From the NCBI GenBank assembly GCA_900074885.1, contig FJUW01000012.1, positions 496,001-560,000 of the forward strand: a DNA stretch of 64,000 nt, in the 5' to 3' direction. The position numbers and the translations under genes were made by a program. The notes under the pieces were generated by a model. It saw only the letters and a program-made list of their open reading frames with translations. It was not told the DNA's origin and made no database searches. This DNA comes from Rhynchosporium graminicola (Eukaryota > Ascomycota > Leotiomycetes > Helotiales > Ploettnerulaceae). Below are positions 44,041 through 55,378 of the stretch, in pieces (positions within the stretch are counted from its first letter, which is position 1; every line of letters begins with the position of its first letter).

Positions 44041-45800
44041 TTACAAGAAGTATTCGCCGGCTCCTCGACGACCTGGCGGGACAGCACGTTGGTCCTCGGG
44101 AACGGCGCTGAAGATGCTGAATTTGGGAACCAAGTCCTTGCCGATGTTCATGATGGATGCAACATTACCGCAGCGGTAGCAGTAGTTGGGTGCGGACCAA
44201 ACTGTGACAACGGACTTCTCGGCGAAATGGTACTAGGACGTATCAGTACGGAAATTCTTAAGGATCTAAAATCAAGATAGACATACCTTGTAGCCCTCAT
44301 TGACAAGCTGGTGGGCACGAGCGATCAACTTCAATTTGTTGACGTGATTGAATTCGCTCGCAACCTTGTTGCCAAAGAGCCAGCCAGCACCACGGGGAGA
44401 AACAGACCATGTCTCGATATCTTCAGGATCACTCCAAACCAAATCACAGAACGCACCCTCATGAGGAATTTCCTGAGCACGAGCAACCACGCGGATTTGG
44501 TCAACGGTGCGAATTTCCGGGCTTAGACCACCGTGAACGCAGAGAACTTCACCATCAACAATGGCAGCAAGGACGAGAAAGTCGAAGACCTGGCAGCAAG
44601 ACTTCCACACGGAAGCATTGCCATACTTCTGCTGACACTCCTCGTAGAATCCGTAGACTTGGGTGATTTGACGGGACTCATGATTGCCACGGACGAGAGT
44701 AATCTTGTCAGGATACCTATAAAGAATTAATAACGCAATGTTGTCAAACTCGCTGTACTCACATAGCCTTGAGGCACATCAAGAGGGTGAACGTCTCCAA
44801 ACTGAAGTAGCCACGATCAACGAAATCACCAAGGAAAATGAATCTCTGGTTGCCGTTGCCAGAAACCTCGTTGACACCAATTGCGGAATCGCCTCCAGCG
44901 CTGCCACCACGACTTGATTGGCCTGCAGTACGTGGGCGACCGCGCTCTCCCTCATCATCATCTTCACCACTAGCGCTCTCGATTCCACTGTCAGCGGAGC
45001 GAATCTTCTTTCTGAGCTTGGGGTCGGTAATTACGGTTGGGGGTTCAATGTCGTCTGAGGTGATCACAGTGGTAGGCTTTTGAACGTCGTTTTCACCCGG
45101 CATACCACCTGCAATGCGGAACAGCTCAAGAAGATCGTAGAATTGTCCATGAATATCACCACAAATCGTAACTGGAGTCTCGACAGGTTGAATGTTAGAT
45201 TCTACATAGATTGATCAGCAAATGCCATTTCATATAACCATCTAACACGAGCTCACCTTCCATCAAACACTCCTTAACCTTCTCACAGAGCTGCTTCATA
45301 ATTGACTCGGGGAGGTGATGGCATAGCTTTGCTTCCTCCAGCCATTCCGGTAGTTGAGAATTCGGCTTCAACTTGGCCGCACCTGGCTGGGGCACCTTTG
45401 GACCTGGCATGATGAACACTCGAGGGGGTACAAGAGCGCGTCTTTCTGGTAGTAGCGATTCTCCTTGCGGACGGCCTCTATAAGGTAGTTTGGGAAGAGC
45501 AGGAAGGGGACGCGACAGAGTCTGGGGAATTTCTGGGAGCTGGCGCGAGGCGTGGATGATGCTCACGTACTCGGCTTGATCACCGTCCTCGTCCTCGTCC
45601 TCGTCGTCGTCGTCGTTGTCGTCGTTGATATCAGCGAGAGGGTCGTCGGGTGACTCGTATTCGTAGTCAATAATATCTTGCAGGTGGAATGTTGGAGAGA
45701 TGACGGTTTCCGAATCGTTGTTCTCGCTGTCACCTTCTACTTGAATTACCTTAATACTGAGGTTTCGGTCCAAAGCCTTGCGGCTGTCTTCGGACGCCAT
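44041..45800 (-). CDS. ppg1: PPP-family serine/threonine phosphatase, Ppg1-like (PP2A group)
   Basis: Four exons, 45800-45257, 45201-44763, 44716-44287 and 44232-44041, give 534 aa. All catalytic and metal motifs of the PPP fold are present: [50 protein letters not shown] and [11 protein letters not shown]. The C-terminus EYFL is of the PP2A/PP4/PP6 type (methylatable Leu). About 75 residues rich in acids and Ser are inserted between AGGMPGEN and [12 protein letters not shown], a place where fungal Ppg1 orthologues carry extra sequence, hence the name; PP4 or PP6 cannot be fully excluded. About 128 residues precede [10 protein letters not shown], including a D/E run; they are in frame, but translation could begin at that inner Met, which is where related proteins usually start. 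Upf3 is divergent 379 bp away. Confidence 0.85.
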
Positions 45801-46179
45801 GGTCGTATAGTGGCTCGAGCGCCGCTGCTAGGGTCTGGACGTGTTGTCTCGAAGTTTAACCGGCGGCCGACACTAATGACGCAGCGGTTGATCGTGCTTG
45901 ACCCTTGAGGTTGCGAGTGATATTGCGACAAAGATTGCGACAAAGATTGCGACAAAGTAGGTCGTTGTTGGGCAAAAGACTGAGGACATTTACAAGGAGG
46001 AAACTTTGCAGCTTCTCCGCAATCGCAGGCGGACAAAATAATTTTTGACCTGTGCGCGCTTGTCCTGAAGTGCATTAGCGCCACTTTACCTTTTGGAGAG
46101 CCTCACCGTCATCGCGGGATGACTGGATCAAGGGAGATTCTGCCCAGTGTCTATAGGTACCTTACATATTGATACCGCA
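45801..46179. promoter_or_regulatory. bidirectional promoter, ppg1/upf3
   Basis: 379 bp between the two start codons. It holds a short direct repeat, GCGACAAAGATT repeated about three times near 45925-45957. No factor site can be named. Confidence 0.55.
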
Positions 46180-47976
46180 ATGGCTACACGCGCACAGCCA
46201 AATGGCGTTCTCTCGATTCGCTCTAATCAAACGACAAGCAATGGAAATGGAAATCGACCAGCGCAAGCTGCAGCTAAACCTGCTGCTGCTAAATTGAAGA
46301 CCATAGTTAGAAGGCTGGCTCCAGGACTCACCCAAGAAGAGTTTACCACGATTCTGGGGGATGAGTGGAAGTTGGGTCATGGCAAAGTCGACTGGTTTCG
46401 GTACAAGCCGGGCAAGGATTCAAAGGAGTTAAGTTCTCTATGATTCAATAAGATGTATACTGATTGGTCCAGTGCTTCCAAACCATCCAAGCCCTCTCGT
46501 GCCTATCTCCATTTAACAAATGAAAGCCACCTTCTCACTCTCTCCGAAGCCGTTCGGATTGCAGTATTCGAGGATGCTACCAACACATACAACAGTCCAT
46601 GTCTTGTCGGGCCTCCAACCGTAGAATTTGCGCCTTATGGCCGAATACCAGCTGGTCGACGCCGTGTAGATGCTCGTGCAGGTACCATAGACCAAGATCC
46701 CGAGTTTATGGCGTTCCTGGAGGATCTGGCAAATCCTACGACGGGGAAGGACCTCAATGCGGACACTCTACTTGATTCAGGACCCTCAAAGCGTGACAAG
46801 GTTACCATGACACCTTTGGTTCAGGCTCTTAAGGACAAAAAGGCGATTAAGAACAAAGATGCTGCGGCCAAGGCAGCCAAGAAACAGGAAGCCAACATCA
46901 CAAAAGGCAAGGGTGCAAAAGAATCTGCTGCAGACGTGAAGAAGGGCAAGGACGCGAAAACAGATCGCCTGGTCGACAAAGCTACCAAGGAGGCTGTGAA
47001 GATCTTGAACAGAGAGGCTGCTTCGAAATTAGCTGCAGGTTCTTCTACTGCAGCAGAAGTATCTAGTTTGGAGAGCTCTACCGCTCCTAAGCTTGACATA
47101 GGCAAAGTGCCCGGTCGACAGAGACAAGCTGTCCTAGCAGCTCACATTCGCATGTTGCAGCGAGACCTTGGCTTGAGTCCAGCGCAAGCACACCGTCAGG
47201 TTAGACGTGACACTGCAGATGCACAGAAGGCCGAAAGAGCCGCTGCTGGGGAACAAAGCAAGGAAAATGGTGAAGCGAAATCAACCCGACCAATACAACC
47301 AACATCTGTCCCAACCGCTCCAAAATCCACGTTGAGCCAAAATGCTAATAGGAAAGCTCGCGGCAAGGGGTCGTCAACGGATTCGGAGGCTGGCAAACCT
47401 GTGGTGGCGAGCAACCCAATCACTCCAAAGGTTCTGTTAAAAAAGCCCGAAATCCAATCTGCCGCAGCTTCCAATTCGTATCCTGCAGCCGTCACGAAAC
47501 CCGCTGCTTCGCCTGCACCGGCAGCTACCCGAAAACCTCAGCCATCTGCTCCTCTAGATGGTGCTACCCAAGCTTTTGTTAAACACGCAAATCCTTCACA
47601 AGGTGTCACGGAAACACTCTTGAAAGAAGCTATGGAGAAATTTGGGGCAGTCAAAACTGTCGAAATTGATAGAAGGAAGGGATTTGCTTATGTTGACTTT
47701 GCTGATGCTGAAGGTTTGAGGAAAGCCATGGCTGCGAACCCAATCTCGGTGGCTCAAGGGACTGTCCAAGTCATGCAGCGTAAGGGTACATCTCTACCAC
47801 CAGAGAAGAAGACCGCCAGTCAGGTTCCAACTGCTCCTTCAAGGGGTGGACGTGGAGGAAGAGGTGGTAGTGGAACTGTTGGCAGACGTGGCGGGAGAGG
47901 TGGTGCAAGGGGAGGCGCTGGTACCTCTGAGCCGGGAAAGCTTCCTGGTTCAACACCTACAGGACCATCAAAGTGA
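46180..47976 (+). CDS. upf3: nonsense-mediated decay factor Upf3, with extra RRM and RGG tail
   Basis: Two exons, 46180-46427 and 46473-47976, give 583 aa; the 45-nt intron uses GTTAAG and TCCAG and joins GKDSKD to ASKPSKPSRAYLHL. Upf3 links the exon-junction or ribosome-bound complex to Upf2/Upf1 to destroy mRNAs with early stop codons. The Smg4/Upf3 domain covers about residues 38-180: LKTIVRRLAPGLTQEEF, then KPSRAYLHL and the CLVGPPTVEFAPYGRIP block, all hallmarks. A long Ala/Lys-rich linker follows. About residues 460-530 form a second RRM-like fold (TVEIDRRKGFAYVDFADAEG, an RNP1 form), then an RGG region (SRGGRGGRGG, RRGGRGGARGG). Yeast Upf3 lacks the last two parts; they are seen in filamentous fungi as far as I know. 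Confidence 0.93.
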
Positions 47977-50829
47977 AAGGCACCGCGCTCGAATAGATCT
48001 TCCTGGAACTATGCAGACACGAAGCCGGAAACCGACTTGTGCCACACATTTCCATCTGCGCAGACAATGACGACTGAGCAATAGAATCTGTCATGAACTA
48101 TGTATGATGACTGTTGTCCCTTGGCAGGATATCTGATAAGACTTGCTCGAAATTTGGGCCCCATTGACGAAGCGATAATCGCTGCATCATGGTCTGGGTA
48201 GACTTGAGGCCTACGTTGCACTGTAAGGAGGACTATGGGCCCTCGCAGTCACAACCGATTCTTCTTCATTCGCCAAATGCGACATGTCAAGATGCTCGAA
48301 GCAAAGCTCGGGGGCAAGAGGCTGAGGCTCTGCAAAAGCCACGGCGAACACTAGAACAATTACCTGGATCAATCACTTGACAATCAAATGTATTTTGACC
48401 TGTGTATGAAATCAAGCAATACCTCTCACTACCACGTCGTTTGTTATGACCTTGATTCAACTTAGTACTTGCTCATTCCAGCTTTACAACTATCTTGTCC
48501 TGACCTGGTAAAGTTGACCTCTCAAGGCGTCTAATCTCTGCAAGGAGCTGCCTTCCTGGGTTTCTTGCCCTGGCCTTCCTTTACAGAGGTACAGGGGTTA
48601 AGTATTGTTAGTACGATTCGCAGGGGGTTCGGTGACTCTACTACAAGTGGCAGTAACCAAGTCTGTAAGCAGGACATGACTACTCAAGTAATAATTGACA
48701 AGCCGGTGAGCTCTTATGGATCATACCTTTTGCAGTAAAGTGTTCTTTGCCCTTGCTAATTGTACTAACAATACTTAACCGCTGGACCTCCGTAGGTGCT
48801 CCTATGGTAGTGGCGTGGTAGCGAGTTCTCGTCTCATCTTCCGGAGCTCACTGACCTCGATGCTCCCAGGTAGTCCGTCCCGGGTGTCAATGCAGTGCCG
48901 TTGAACCAATTTCTAGATCAATAGCCGTCCCAGGTAAAATCATTAGTACGTAAAAGTAGCGTCCCGACCCGGAGGTGCTCGGCTTCTCGATCTGCTGTGA
49001 GAAACAGCAGACACGCCTATCGATCAGTCAGGTACGGCTTCCTAAACTAATGAACGGCATCTATGTTGCCAGAATCCTCGAAACCGTCGCCAGGGAAACG
49101 TGATGGCTCATTAGCGCGCTTGTTCCTAGTGTATCTAGTTATCACCTACTCGGTTTATGCTTCATGCAACAGGTTTTATTACACGCCTTTGTGAAAGTCA
49201 TGAGCCATTTGCTAAGTACAGGCTTGAGTGTTAATCCTTGAAAAGGATTTTTATAAGTGGATTTCGACGGCAAGTGGTCAGTCAGTGTTCGAAGGGACGT
49301 TCACTGCCTAGACTGCTTCGGTAGATCTTCCCTGGTAGCGTTTGGACCTCTTGACCAGCAGGAAGTTGGGGTGTTTGCGATGATTAGTCCCGGCATTTCT
49401 CCAGATTTCAAGGCGGTGTCCGGGGTCGGCGATTCTCTAGCTATACATGTTTTATCGAGAAAACGTCTGCCCTCGATGCAACTTCTGCCATCCTATATGG
49501 GAGTCTAGACGTATACATATACATCCTTCGTGAAAGAACCACGCAAATTCGGGGTTGTGTTGCAGTGGGATTTGGTGGGAGAGCTCTTCAAGTCAGGGAT
49601 GCACCACTTCGACTACTTTCTACTCATCCTTTTTCTTGATCTGGCGTATGGCCGACGGCACAGGCCTTATGTGCGAAGAACCTTCGGATGCTGCAAAACA
49701 TGTCACACGGCTTCCTTCTAAAACCCGCATGTAAAACTCATTGCCCAGATATATGTTTCCGGAAAGGGCTAGCCATCTTATCGATCTGAACCTTCATTTC
49801 GCGAGCTCTTAACTTGCCAGACTATTGAACCGTCTTCGCAAGATTTTTAAAACCGAAGAACTGTCATCCGTACCAGAATTCCTTCGAGATATGCATAACC
49901 TGCTATGTCCTTCCGACATGATAACAAGTCGTTCGAGTTTTGCCTATCAAGACAAATCCTTATGAGGTGAGGTGAGCATTGGCCAATTGCAATTTGAGGG
50001 TGCGAACAAATCACTTACCACAATATAAGGTATCATAGGACTGTGCCTGTTTGTTGAGTGGCTTAATAGTTGCATCCGACCATGACTCAAACTCACATAA
50101 CAGTTTGATGACTTTGCTAGAATGATATGTCTGGAACGACGACCCGCCTCCCCAGAGACGAATTTGCCTAGCCTCGGAGAGTACCATCAGTATTGTTCAC
50201 ATAACAACAAGTGGGTGAGCCAGTCGTAGCCTTTGCCTTCGCACTACAAATACTATGCACTCAGCACTGGGCAGTAGCAGGATTTGTAGTTCAAGGGCTC
50301 CCCACTTGTGCATGGGGCAGCGATATGTATTGACTGACTTCCTTTAGGGTTCACGCTATGATGAGGGGGGAGGTCTAACTTCTATCATAGCCTCTCAAGG
50401 TGCACTCTCGGAGCATGCTCCCTGCTTTTTGCCCAGCCACAGCCAGGGAGATGCTCTTTCTCGATAGGCATCCCTTTTTCAGCAAAGCCCATCTGGTTTC
50501 CAAAAGTGGCGATCGGGCTCTTCTAGCGTCGAGGACCCTGATCCGGGACCCATGAAAGTAGCCGTTGAGACTCTGTACTTGTTGCTGCCCACATGGTAAA
50601 AAGAATATCGCCTTGAAACCGAACGTCTCTCGCAACATCCGTTGGAATAATTTAGCTTGGTGAAAAACGCAAAATTCATCACTAACCAGGATTTATCGAA
50701 CAGTAGGGACCACACTTATGCCGAACAATTCATGTATCCTAACATGATAGGAATCGTAGGGGTAGTTGAGTTATCTTAGCCACCGGGTGAACCAGCTATA
50801 TGCACACTACATCCAGTTTTGTGTCGAAC
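47977..50829. other. intergenic with a MITE copy
   Basis: 2.9 kb without a recognisable gene. It contains MITE copy A at 48586-48790. Several short open frames (49257-49721) have no domain. The 3' part must include the phytochrome promoter. Confidence 0.5.
48586..48790 (-). mobile_element. MITE-like element, copy A
   Basis: About 205 bp bounded by imperfect 42-bp inverted repeats: left 48586-48627 and right 48749-48790 share GAGGT.CAG.GGTTAAGTATT and GTTAGTAC.ATT.GCA (about 36 of 42). The interior matches the reverse complement of copy B at 58747-58962 (for example CTACAAGTGGCAGTAACC against CTACAAGTGACAGTATCG, and GTCTGTAAGCAGG exactly). No coding capacity. The strand is given relative to copy B. 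Confidence 0.85.
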
Positions 50830-53800
50830 ATGGCCTCCAACTCTTTTGGAATCCGACGGGTCTTCCCTATCCTGATAAAAGCTCCTGATAGCACAGCAGA
50901 ATCGGCCTTGGGTGGGTGTACAGCATCAACAACCTCTTGACAACTATTGATAATGTTCCAGATGCTCTTGGTCTGTCAGTTTACCAGCCTACACCAGCCA
51001 CCGATAACGAAGGCTCAGATCAAGAAAAGCCACCTGTGCCGAAGTCACTAGTTCGAATACCACCACCGAAAGAGCCAGACCTCGAGCTCTCAAACGATGC
51101 TACTCCCACAGGTGAACGTCTTGGACAGACATCCAATGACCAGATTCTCACCGATAGCGCATCACAAGTCGTTACCTCAGAAGAACCGGGTGAAAGAACG
51201 TCAACAAGTGAGCGATTTGTTTCGAAGACGTACAGCTTCGTCACGGCTGGACATAAAACGGCCCCAAGTGCTCGAGCAGCGAATAAAGTCCAGAAAACTG
51301 TAAAGGTCTATAGATGTGAGGATGAGCCGTAAGTCAATAGCTCACAGTGGGCGATAGCATTGTTCTGACCCCCTCTGATACAGCATTCATATGCCTGGTG
51401 CGATACAAAGATTTGGAGCTTTGATCGCAATCCGAGAAGACGAGGCAGGATATTTTGTAGTCCGTATTGTCAGTGAAAATACTGAGGACATCACCGGTCT
51501 TGAGCCAGAACAGCTATTTGATCTTCGATGTTTTACCGATCTTTTCTTTACGAATGACAAGAAGGATTTTCTGTCCAGGGTGCGAAACATGCAAACCCAA
51601 CGATTTGGGCTCACTGTCGTCCCGGATGTCTTTTCACTCTCCTTGACATCTCTCCGAGGTGCGCCTATGGCCTGCTATATAGCAATGCATTACAATCCCG
51701 AATCAGACGTAATCATATGCGAATTTGAGCCAAAAGGAGATCTGTTCGATCCTCAACATCCTTCCGACACTGGCTTACCAGACAAGCCTATCCAGGTGAC
51801 CGATAATCAGCCAAGCGAGGAGGAGGTGAGACTGTCAACAACGTGTCTGAGCCAACCTCTGCGTGCCGTGCAAGTTGCGAGAGAAACTGGACGCTACATG
51901 GGCCCAATGGAACTCTTCAATGTACTGTGTGAGATACAGGGTCAACTTTCAAGCGCTTCGACGCTCCCTGAACTATTGGATATCATTGTTGGACTAGTCT
52001 ATCAGTTGACCAGCTTTCACCGAGCGTTAGTCTATCGATTTGACGAAACCACTGCTGGCACAGTCGTGAGTGAAATAGTCGATTCCAGGGCATCTACAGA
52101 TAGTATGTCACCATTCTCGTCCTGCGACTTTGCATAGCTATTTTTCCCTGTGTTTTGTGCAGATACCGATTTTCAAGCTTTCAATGGACATCATTAAGGC
52201 GTTACAGCACAGGAAGCTAATGTTACCGCAAGTCTACAGAGGTCAGTTCTATATCAGCACGACTTGCTCAGCTTCGGAACCAGACGCGGAGCTGGCTCAT
52301 GCGTTTCTTCACTAGACCGGTTCGACCAACTCCATCGAGCACGTACACCGCAGATGAGTCAGCGTTAACAAGAATCAGGTCTCAAATTCCCGAGTTCGGA
52401 CATTCCTAAACAAGCTCGAGATTTGTATATGATCAACAAGATTCGCGTTCTATACGATCGAGATGAACCAAGTGCAAGACTCATTTGTCGAAGTATGGAG
52501 GACGCAGCAACTCCTCTCGATCTTAGACACTCTTACCTGCGAGCAATGTCTCCTATCCACATCAAGTACCTAGAGAATTTAGGAGTTAGAGCAACTATGT
52601 CGATATCTTTGACCGTGGACAACAAGCTGTGGGGGCTGGTCAGCTGTCACGGGTATGGGTCCGGCAAGAGAGTTCCACTGCCTGTTCGAGAACTTTGCAG
52701 AGCTCTCGGAGACCTTGCTAGTACCAACATCGAAAAGATAATATATGCCACCCGCATCAAGGCTCGAAAACCATTGACTACATATCCCCAGCAGCGTGCT
52801 CCCTCAGCGTACATTGCAGCTTCATCTGGGGAACTGCTGAATATGTTTGGAGCCGATTTTGGATTCCTTGCCATCAAGGGCGAAGCGAGGACTATCGGTC
52901 GCCTGTTTGCGTACAACGAAGCCATTGTGCTTCTACAGTATATTCGGTCAAGATCTTTCACCAATACTTATGCTTCGGAATGTATTACCAGAGACTTGCC
53001 AGAAATCGACTTCTCTCCAGGGTTTAAAATGATATCAGGAATTCTGGTCATCCCGCTTGCACTGTCTGGCTCAGATTTCCTTATCTTCTTCAGGAAGGGT
53101 CAGACGGAGGAGGTTAAGTGGGCCGGCAACCCACACGAGAAGAAGAAAATTGTTGGCAACTATCTAGAACCGAGATCGAGTTTTCGTCGATGGAGTGAAC
53201 GTGTGGTGGGAAGAAGTCGGAAATGGACTGAAGATGAGGGTAAGTTTAATTCACTCCGGATTATGGATGAATAATTGGGGTGCTGATACTGCATACTCGA
53301 TTCCGCCGCAGTTCTAAGCACCTTGTACGGGCGTTTCATCGAAGTATGGCGTCAAAAGGAGGCCATTGTGCAACGGAATAGATTAACTCGCGTCCTCATA
53401 CGAAATACTGGTCATGAAGGTCCGTGAGCATCCTGTTGTTCTGAGCGTTACTGACACTTGACCTAGTTCGCACACCACTGAACAGCATCATCAACTATTT
53501 GGAAGTTGCCCTGGAAGAAGATCTGGATGAAGGAGCTCGGCAACATCTACAACGGTCACTTCAAGCATCAAAATCCCTCGTCTTTCAGGTCAACGACCTA
53601 CTGAGCCTCACCGAAGCTGAAGATTCGGAATTCAATGTTCGTAGTCTTGCTCGTCGTTCTTATACTGACCCTTTATGATCTAAATGCAATGGGAATGCTT
53701 TACTAACGATGTCATAGAATCACGAAGAAAACATCGACCTCAGATCTATGCTTCAAGAAGTCATGGATTCTTACAGAGATAGGTCTCTGCGCCCGGGCCT

Positions 53801-55378
53801 ACAAATCGAGCTCCGAGACGACTTCAATGTTCCAACTATGGTCCGGTGTGATCCATCTATGTTGCGGTCCGTGATATCAAATTTGCTGGCCAATGCAATC
53901 CAACATTCAGGGGCCGGTCATGTATCTATCGAGTGTAAGTCGCTTGTTCAATAGCCGTTATGTGACAAGCATTTAAAGCTCCAGAGATCGATTTGTACAT
54001 TTGCCAGCAAGGAGCACTACGTCTTTTGAGCTTCTGTTCCGATGCTTGCTCAGTACTGACTTCTTCAGTGGACCAAATTGTTTCTAGTGATACGAACAAC
54101 TTAGTAGAGATATCATTTCGAGACAACGGTTGTGGGCTATCTGAACAAGGCCTTGATTGTCTGTTCCAAGACTTCGAACAGGTTCTGGACGACGATGACG
54201 ATCAGAGTGACACGCAAGGCAATACCGGTGTATACGAAACTGTGGGAAAGGACCATACAGGACCTATCACGCTAGGCCTGGGCCTGGCGATGACTGCAAG
54301 ATTCGTTCGGCTGAACGCGGGTCAGATAGCAATTGACTCGGAGTTAGGGAAAGGAACTAGGGTATCGATCAAGATCCCGTTCAGGCTGGCTCGCCCAGAG
54401 AAGCCTAGAGATACGAGATCACAGAGTGTATACTCTTTGCCTACTCCGCCGATGCTAACTCACGATGTCATGTTGTCGAGCGTTATCAGCAATATCTCAG
54501 CTGGGACTCCAAGGCCCAGTTCAGGCCAAGGTCCTGGTCCGGGGACGTTTGAGCGGTCTTTTTCCGAGTCAACTTTATCAAACAGACTGGGCATGACCAG
54601 AGAGGAGCTACAAATGACTCCTGGACCAGAATCTTTAGCATCAATTGCTCATGCTTTATCGATGTCCAGAAGACCATCATTTGATCCACCCACTGGGCGG
54701 TTTCCGTTCCCGTCCTCAAACACCAATTGCACGAAAGTCAATATTTTGGTTGCAGAAGACAACCCTTTGAACAGCCGATTGTTGGAAACCCGTCTTAGCA
54801 AACGAGGCCACACGGTCAAAGTCACAGTCGATGGACAAGCTTGCGCAGATGCGTACATGAAAACGCCTGCGGCTTTTGACGTCATATTGATGGATATTCA
54901 GATGCCGTTAGTCGATGGCAATGGCTCTACACGACTAATCCGGACATTTGAAAAGAAAGAATCGCCCACTCTCTCCAAAATGGCCAAGTCGCACGGGCGA
55001 ATCCCCATCATTGCAGTCTCTGCATCGTTGTCGGAGTCGTGCTGCATGGAGTATATGAACAATGGATTTGACGGCTGGATCCTCAAACCTATCGATTTCT
55101 CGAGACTTTTAGCTATTATTGCTGCTATTGAGGACGAGGAGAAGAGGAATTTGATGATGTATGGTTCTGTGAAATGGACAGATGGAGGGTGGTTCCAGTT
55201 TAAGCACGATACGCCGACACAGGCTGAGCATAGCTTTGAGCGATTGGACAAGATACCAGAAGTGTGCCAGAATGAGAGTAAGGCTCCTGAGGAGCTCGAA
55301 AACAAAAGGCGGAATTTTATCGAGGAACCTAAGGAGACGACAGAAGAGAGCCAGGACAACAACGAAGCCCCGAGGTAG
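50830..55378 (+). CDS. fungal phytochrome, hybrid histidine kinase
   Basis: Nine exons: 50830-50911, 50962-51328, 51384-52102, 52233-52241, 52379-53239, 53312-53419, 53467-53636, 53718-53934, 54069-55378; about 1280 aa. It is a bilin-binding red/far-red sensor that signals through a phosphorelay. Order: N-terminal extension beginning MASNSFGIRRVFPI; PAS domain with Cys146 in RCEDEPIHMPGAIQ (biliverdin attachment as in bacterial and fungal types); GAF with FPSSDIPKQARDLY and LRHSYLRAMSPIHIKYL; PHY with the tongue motif PRSSFRRWSERV; HisKA with phospho-accepting His714 in GHEVRTPLN; HATPase with ISNLLANAIQHS, DNGCG and LGLGLA; Ser/Pro linker; receiver domain with Asp1120 in LMDIQMP and a late Lys in ILKPIDF. 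Everything needed for activity is present. The GAF coding sequence is continuous only if a 9-nt exon (52233-52241) is used between introns of 130 and 137 nt. The last intron (134 nt) could instead end at 53978, adding 30 unusual residues. Confidence 0.93.

Noticed and set aside
52160..52195. Normal-looking acceptor TTTTGTGCAG as the end of the GAF intron
   Set aside because: The frame beyond it meets TAA within 12 codons and lacks the family sequence.
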